Position numbers and translations under genes: made by a program | Assembly (NCBI GenBank): GCA_022839995.1 | Contig: JALHIN010000044.1 | Span: forward strand, 1 to 8,912 | Origin: 79-D21 sp022839995 | GTDB lineage: Bacteria > Synergistota > Synergistia > Synergistales > 79-D21 | DNA length: 8,912 bases | Direction of reading: 5' to 3' | Notes under the pieces: generated by a model | Seen by the model: only the letters and a program-made list of their open reading frames with translations | Databases searched by the model: none | Told to the model about the DNA's origin: nothing | In this document: in pieces, positions 6,349 to 8,912 of the stretch | How the letters are laid out: each line of letters opens with the position of its first letter | Position numbering within the stretch: position 1 is the first letter of the stretch

Positions 6349-7003
6349 TGACGAACTTGTCCGTCACCGCATCGCAAAGAGGATCGCCCTGGACCTTGAA
6401 GATCAGGCGGTGGTCAACCTTGGCATTGGGATTCCTACTCTTGTGTCCGATTACCTACCCTCGGATCGCCATATAATCCTTCAAACGGAAAACGGTGTCA
6501 TCGGGGCGGGACCCATTCCTGAAACCCCTGACTTGCGCTATATCGGCGCGGGGGGAAGGGCGCTATCGTTAATCCCAGGTTCCTCCATAGTCGCTAGTGA
6601 TTTCAGCTTCGGCCTCATCAGGGGAGGGCACCTCGACGCCACGGTTCTCGGAACCCTGGAAGTGGATGAAGAAGGCAGTCTTGCCAACTGGTGGATCCCG
6701 GGGAAAATCATTCCGGGCATGGGCGGCGCAATGGACCTGGTGACCGGGGCGAAGAAGGTTTACGTTGCCACGACGCATTTGGATAAGAAGGGCAGGCCTA
6801 AACTGGTGAAGAAATGCTCCCTACCGCTGACGGGGGTCGGAGTTGTCACCACGATCGTGACAGAGTTTTGTGTGGTTCGCAGGCAAGAAGGGAAGATGGT
6901 TCTCTGTGAGATCGCGCCGGAAGTTACACTAGAAGAAGTGGTTGCGAACACCGAGATGACTCTCGTTATCCCCTCGGAACCCAGAAAGATGCTCGGGATC
7001 TGA
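6332..7003 (+). CDS. atoA: 3-oxoacid (acetoacetate-type) CoA-transferase, subunit B
   Basis: This is the catalytic partner of subunit A, 223 residues from the chosen start. The active-site motif LQTENGVIGAG contains the glutamate (E53) that forms the glutamyl-CoA thioester in this family; the usual serine before it (SENG) is threonine here. Further AtoA-type segments are NLGIGIPTLV, FGLIRGGHLDATVLG, SLANWWIPGKIIPGMGGAMD, and LVKKCSLPLTGVGVV. Two in-frame ATGs exist, 6323 and 6332. The ribosome-binding site GGAG (6319-6322) touches 6323 but is 9 nt from 6332, so 6332 is preferred. Either start lies inside the subunit A gene, which ends at 6348, so the subunits are probably made in equal amounts by coupled translation. 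The alternative start adds only three residues. Confidence 0.93.
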   Translation: MLPSLDDELVRHRIAKRIALDLEDQAVVNLGIGIPTLVSDYLPSDRHIILQTENGVIGAGPIPETPDLRYIGAGGRALSLIPGSSIVASDFSFGLIRGGHLDATVLGTLEVDEEGSLANWWIPGKIIPGMGGAMDLVTGAKKVYVATTHLDKKGRPKLVKKCSLPLTGVGVVTTIVTEFCVVRRQEGKMVLCEIAPEVTLEEVVANTEMTLVIPSEPRKMLGI

Positions 7004-7045
7004 AAGGATCGGGCAACTGCGTTAGTGAAAGGTGGAATCCTTGAA

Positions 7046-8230
7046 ATGGGAAAACCAGTAATCCTAAGCGCCTGTCGGACAGCCGGCGGGAAATTTGGGG
7101 GAACACTGAAAAACGTGGAGGCTACAGAGTTGGGCGGGATCGTCATCAAAGAGGCGATTTCGAGGAGCGGAGTGCCGACTGAAGCAATTGAGGAAGTCAT
7201 CATGGGGAATGGCTGGCAGGCTGGTGTCGGGGCGAACCCGGCTCGTATTGCCCTCTTCAAGGCCGGGCTTCCCCAGTCGATTCCAGCTTTTACAGTAAAC
7301 AAGCGTTGCGGTTCGGGATTGAAAGCAGTAATGCTGGTCAGTGACCGCATCAGAGTTGGAGACATCTGCGCAGGGGTTGCAGGTGGGATGGAAAGCGCCT
7401 CGAATGCTCCTTACCTTTCTCAAGATACTCGATGGGGAGCTCGTATGGGGGAAAAACATCTTCTGGACGTCCTCCATAAAGATGGTTTTCTTTGTCCGCT
7501 TGCAGGAATGCTGATGGGAGCCACCGCCGAGGTCCTAGTGCAGGAATTCTCGATATCAAGGGAAGAGCAGGATCAGTTTTCACTTGAAAGTCACAAGAAA
7601 GCCCTGCGGGCACTCGACAATGGATGGTTTAAAGAGGAAATTGTTCCCGTCGCGGTGAAGGACAAGAAAAAGGGTACGATCCAATTTGACAAGGACGAGA
7701 TTCCCCTGCGGGATACATCCATGGAGGCCCTCGCCAAACTTCCCACAATTTTCCGGGAAGACGGAACCATCACTGCGGGCTCAAGTTCAGCCCTTTGCGA
7801 TGCGGGATCGGCGGTTGTCGTAGCTGATGGCGATTGGGCGAGGGCAAACGGGTACAAGCCGATAGCAGAAATTCTGGGATACGCTTCGGGAGCCCTTGAC
7901 GCGCTCCACATGGGTCTGGGGCCAACCGTGGCGATCCCAAAGGCACTTGAAAAGGCCGGGATGGCCCTGGAAGACATGGAAATCATCGAACTTAACGAAG
8001 CTTTTGCGGCCCAGGTTATCGCTTGCCAACGAGTGTTGCAGTTTGACATGAACAAGGTAAATCTTCACGGAGGAGCTATAGCGCTGGGCCATCCCATCGG
8101 CGCAACCGGAACGAAAATATTGGCGACCCTCCTCAATGCTCTGAAAACACACGATAGGGAGATCGGAATCGTAAGTGCCTGTATCGGTGGGGGGCAAGGC
8201 GTGGCGATGGTTGTAAGGAGACTCGCCTGA
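7046..8230 (+). CDS. Thiolase (acetyl-CoA C-acyltransferase family)
   Basis: It cleaves a 3-oxoacyl-CoA with free CoA to acetyl-CoA and a shortened acyl-CoA, or catalyses the reverse condensation. The 394-residue length and all catalytic parts match bacterial biosynthetic/degradative thiolases: nucleophilic C88 in NKRCGSGLKA, N317 in LNEAFAAQ, H349 in GGAIALGHPIGATG, and C379 in VSACIGGGQGVAM. ATG 7046 is chosen because AAAGGTGG (7028-7035) is 10 nt before it and MGKPVILSACRTAGGKFGG is the normal family start; GTG 7025 would add seven residues and lacks a site. The arginine before the nucleophile (R87) is not the commonest residue there. It lies 42 nt after the CoA-transferase genes and is the natural next step for a 3-oxoacyl-CoA. 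Acetoacetyl-CoA is the simplest substrate, but a longer or carboxylated one such as 3-oxoadipyl-CoA is not excluded. Confidence 0.95.
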   Translation: MGKPVILSACRTAGGKFGGTLKNVEATELGGIVIKEAISRSGVPTEAIEEVIMGNGWQAGVGANPARIALFKAGLPQSIPAFTVNKRCGSGLKAVMLVSDRIRVGDICAGVAGGMESASNAPYLSQDTRWGARMGEKHLLDVLHKDGFLCPLAGMLMGATAEVLVQEFSISREEQDQFSLESHKKALRALDNGWFKEEIVPVAVKDKKKGTIQFDKDEIPLRDTSMEALAKLPTIFREDGTITAGSSSALCDAGSAVVVADGDWARANGYKPIAEILGYASGALDALHMGLGPTVAIPKALEKAGMALEDMEIIELNEAFAAQVIACQRVLQFDMNKVNLHGGAIALGHPIGATGTKILATLLNALKTHDREIGIVSACIGGGQGVAMVVRRLA

Positions 8231-8314
8231 AGGATCGGAATTTCCCTGTTTCACCCGGACGGAATACCTAACGACGGCGCGTTAATCTCGTTTAACCAAA
8301 GGGAAGGTGCAAAT

Positions 8315-8360
8315 AAAGGGGGAAGCTCTCGAGACGATGGGGAGGTTCCCCTTTTTCTTT
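8315..8360 (+). terminator. Rho-independent terminator closing the operon
   Basis: AAAGGGGGAA (8315-8324) pairs with TTCCCCTTTT (8346-8355), ten pairs including one G-U. After a 1x1 mismatch, CTCTC (8326-8330) pairs with GGGAG (8340-8344), including one G-U. The 3' side runs into TTTTTCTTT (8352-8360). It lies 84 nt after the thiolase stop and just before the insertion-sequence remnant. The stretch 8231-8314 holds no other recognised feature apart from a weak GTTAA/TTAAC inverted repeat (8281-8296). Confidence 0.7.
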
Positions 8361-8395
8361 GGTGATTGCCTAGTGCTCCCCTGAAATCAAGCCAC

Positions 8396-8668
8396 TCATG
8401 CCGCTTGTTTTCGCCGAACCTGCTTCGGGGAAAGATATCCCCGAGATTGATGCGGCCTTCCCCCCTTGTACCAGTGAATCCAGCCAGCGATTTACCGCCT
8501 GGCTTCCTCGAAGAACCGAAAATTCCTCAACCAGACGCTTTCTTCCTTCTTTCTCTTCTTCCCGGGCTGGCAGGTGCTCCTGGAAACGTCCAGCACCTCG
8601 CAAATCCTGCGTTCCGATGCTTCCGGAATCGCATCTCTCACTCGCTGGACGTCTTCCCGTCGAAAGGG
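8396..8668 (-). pseudogene. IS3-family transposase orfB, internally deleted with a nonsense codon
   Basis: In the same frame as orfA, directly after its TAG, the - strand encodes RREDVQRVRDAIPE...RRICEVLDVSRSTC (about 8662-8570), which looks like the N-terminal region of IS3 OrfB. After a short lysine-rich stretch it continues as FEEARR, a TAA stop (8492-8494), then IAGWIHWYKGGRPHQSRGYL (to about 8430), the typical OrfB C-terminus (FEEARR..I..WI..YN..RPHSALGY.SP), ending at TGA 8396-8398. About 90 codons remain of the ~270-300 usual for OrfB. The DDE catalytic region between the two ends is missing. The join lies near 8530-8570. The product cannot be a working transposase. Confidence 0.72.
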
Positions 8669-8911
8669 CTAATTTAGCTTCATCGCCTCCTGCATGATGT
8701 CGATCTCCAGGGCCATGCGCCCTACCTTCCGCTCCAGACGCCTGATCCGTTCGTCCTTCTGCTCCTCTTCGTCCCTAGGACGGCTCCTCAGGGCGTTCTC
8801 CGCCCCGGACAGGAACCTTTCCTTCCACCGTTCCACTTCGGCTACCGTGAGCCCATGGGTCCGGGCTGCTTCCGCTATCGTTGTCTTTCCTTTCAGGATC
8901 TCAAGGACCAG
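8669..8911 (-). CDS. IS3-family transposase OrfA, partial (start outside the window)
   Basis: The frame is open from the window edge to a TAG at 8669-8671 and gives 80 residues. It begins within a helix-turn-helix of the IS3 OrfA type, LVLEILKGKTTIAEAARTHG (1-20), then LTVAEVERWKERFLSGAENA (21-40), as in proteins that bind the element's terminal repeats. Residues 49-77 (EEQKDERIRRLERKVGRMAL and on) are a leucine/charge-rich coiled coil of the kind used for OrfA-OrfB pairing. About 10-20 N-terminal residues are probably outside the window. It may still be translated, but its partner OrfB is broken. Confidence 0.75.
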   Translation of the reverse strand: MVLEILKGKTTIAEAARTHGLTVAEVERWKERFLSGAENALRSRPRDEEEQKDERIRRLERKVGRMALEIDIMQEAMKLN

Positions 8912-8912
8912 G

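Larger units (their letters stand above)
8362..8912 (-). mobile_element. IS3-family insertion sequence remnant, cut by the window edge
   Basis: The - strand reads the end of an orfA-type transposase gene, then the first ~33 codons and the last ~39 codons of orfB, with the catalytic centre gone. The downstream end of the element should lie between the orfB stop (8396) and the operon terminator. A stretch starting TGATTGCC at 8362 begins with the TG typical of IS3-family termini, but the other end is outside the window so no inverted repeat or target duplication can be confirmed. It is non-autonomous as seen. Confidence 0.7.

Noticed and set aside
7004..7042. Inverted repeat AAGGAT/ATCCTT around the thiolase ribosome-binding site
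   Set aside because: Six-bp arms with a 27-nt loop are too weak to claim a regulatory structure.
7025..7045. GTG start for the thiolase at 7025
   Set aside because: The ribosome-binding site AAAGGTGG lies after this codon and at proper distance from ATG 7046, where the family's normal N-terminus begins.
8370..8603. A 77-codon open frame on the - strand
   Set aside because: It overlaps the orfB remnant in a different frame. The recognisable OrfB residues (RICEVLDVSRS and RPHQSRGYLSP) are in the neighbouring frame, so this one is probably incidental, although REEEKEGRKRLVEE could be a frameshifted bit of OrfB.
8366..8697. Two + strand open frames of about 100 codons
   Set aside because: They are antisense to the transposase remnant, overlap each other in different frames and show no domain-like pattern.
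1..8912. CRISPR arrays, tRNA or rRNA genes, and phage genes
   Set aside because: No regularly spaced repeats, tRNA-like cloverleaf or rRNA-like stretches were seen on either strand, and no phage-type protein motifs appear.

Overview
The window is about 8.9 kb of bacterial DNA. It carries one seven-gene block on the + strand (318-8230) and, after a terminator, the remains of an IS3-family insertion sequence on the - strand (8396-8912). Strong GA-rich ribosome-binding sites and a transporter binding protein with a plain Sec signal peptide and no lipobox suggest a Gram-negative-type envelope. The gene set would suit an amino-acid-fermenting anaerobe such as a member of the Synergistota. That taxonomic guess is inference only, because the window holds no rRNA or marker gene.

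Layout. Positions 1-317 contain no gene. They hold a probable terminator for an unseen upstream gene (11-36), a direct repeat (162-189), a candidate sigma-70-type promoter (224-253) packed with palindromes, and an inverted repeat just before the first ribosome-binding site (273-302). The genes follow: an RpiR/MurR-family regulator with a SIS domain (318-1193); an 18-codon mini-ORF (1226-1282); a class III PLP aminotransferase (TTG start 1288, to 2631); a TAXI-family TRAP binding protein (2670-3629); a fused TRAP permease (3716-5638); the two subunits of an AtoDA-type 3-oxoacid CoA-transferase (5641-6348 and 6332-7003); and a thiolase (7046-8230). A rho-independent terminator (8315-8360) closes the block.

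How the genes may work together. The spacing (small gaps, one 17-nt overlap) and common strand suggest a single regulated operon. Read in order it describes a short catabolic route: capture in the periplasm (TAXI protein), uptake (fused permease), removal of an amino group (aminotransferase), activation of the resulting oxo acid (CoA-transferase) and thiolytic cleavage to acyl-CoA products (thiolase). No dehydrogenase, dehydratase or hydratase is present. The substrate that needs only these steps is a 3-amino (beta-amino) carboxylic acid, transaminated directly to a 3-oxo acid. This is a hypothesis. The exact substrate cannot be read from the sequence.

Other notable points are a large GC-rich hairpin between the binding-protein and permease genes, a four-cysteine loop in the aminotransferase, a regulator SIS domain lacking the usual phosphosugar-type motif, and a transposase remnant in which the start and end of orfB survive but the catalytic centre is missing.
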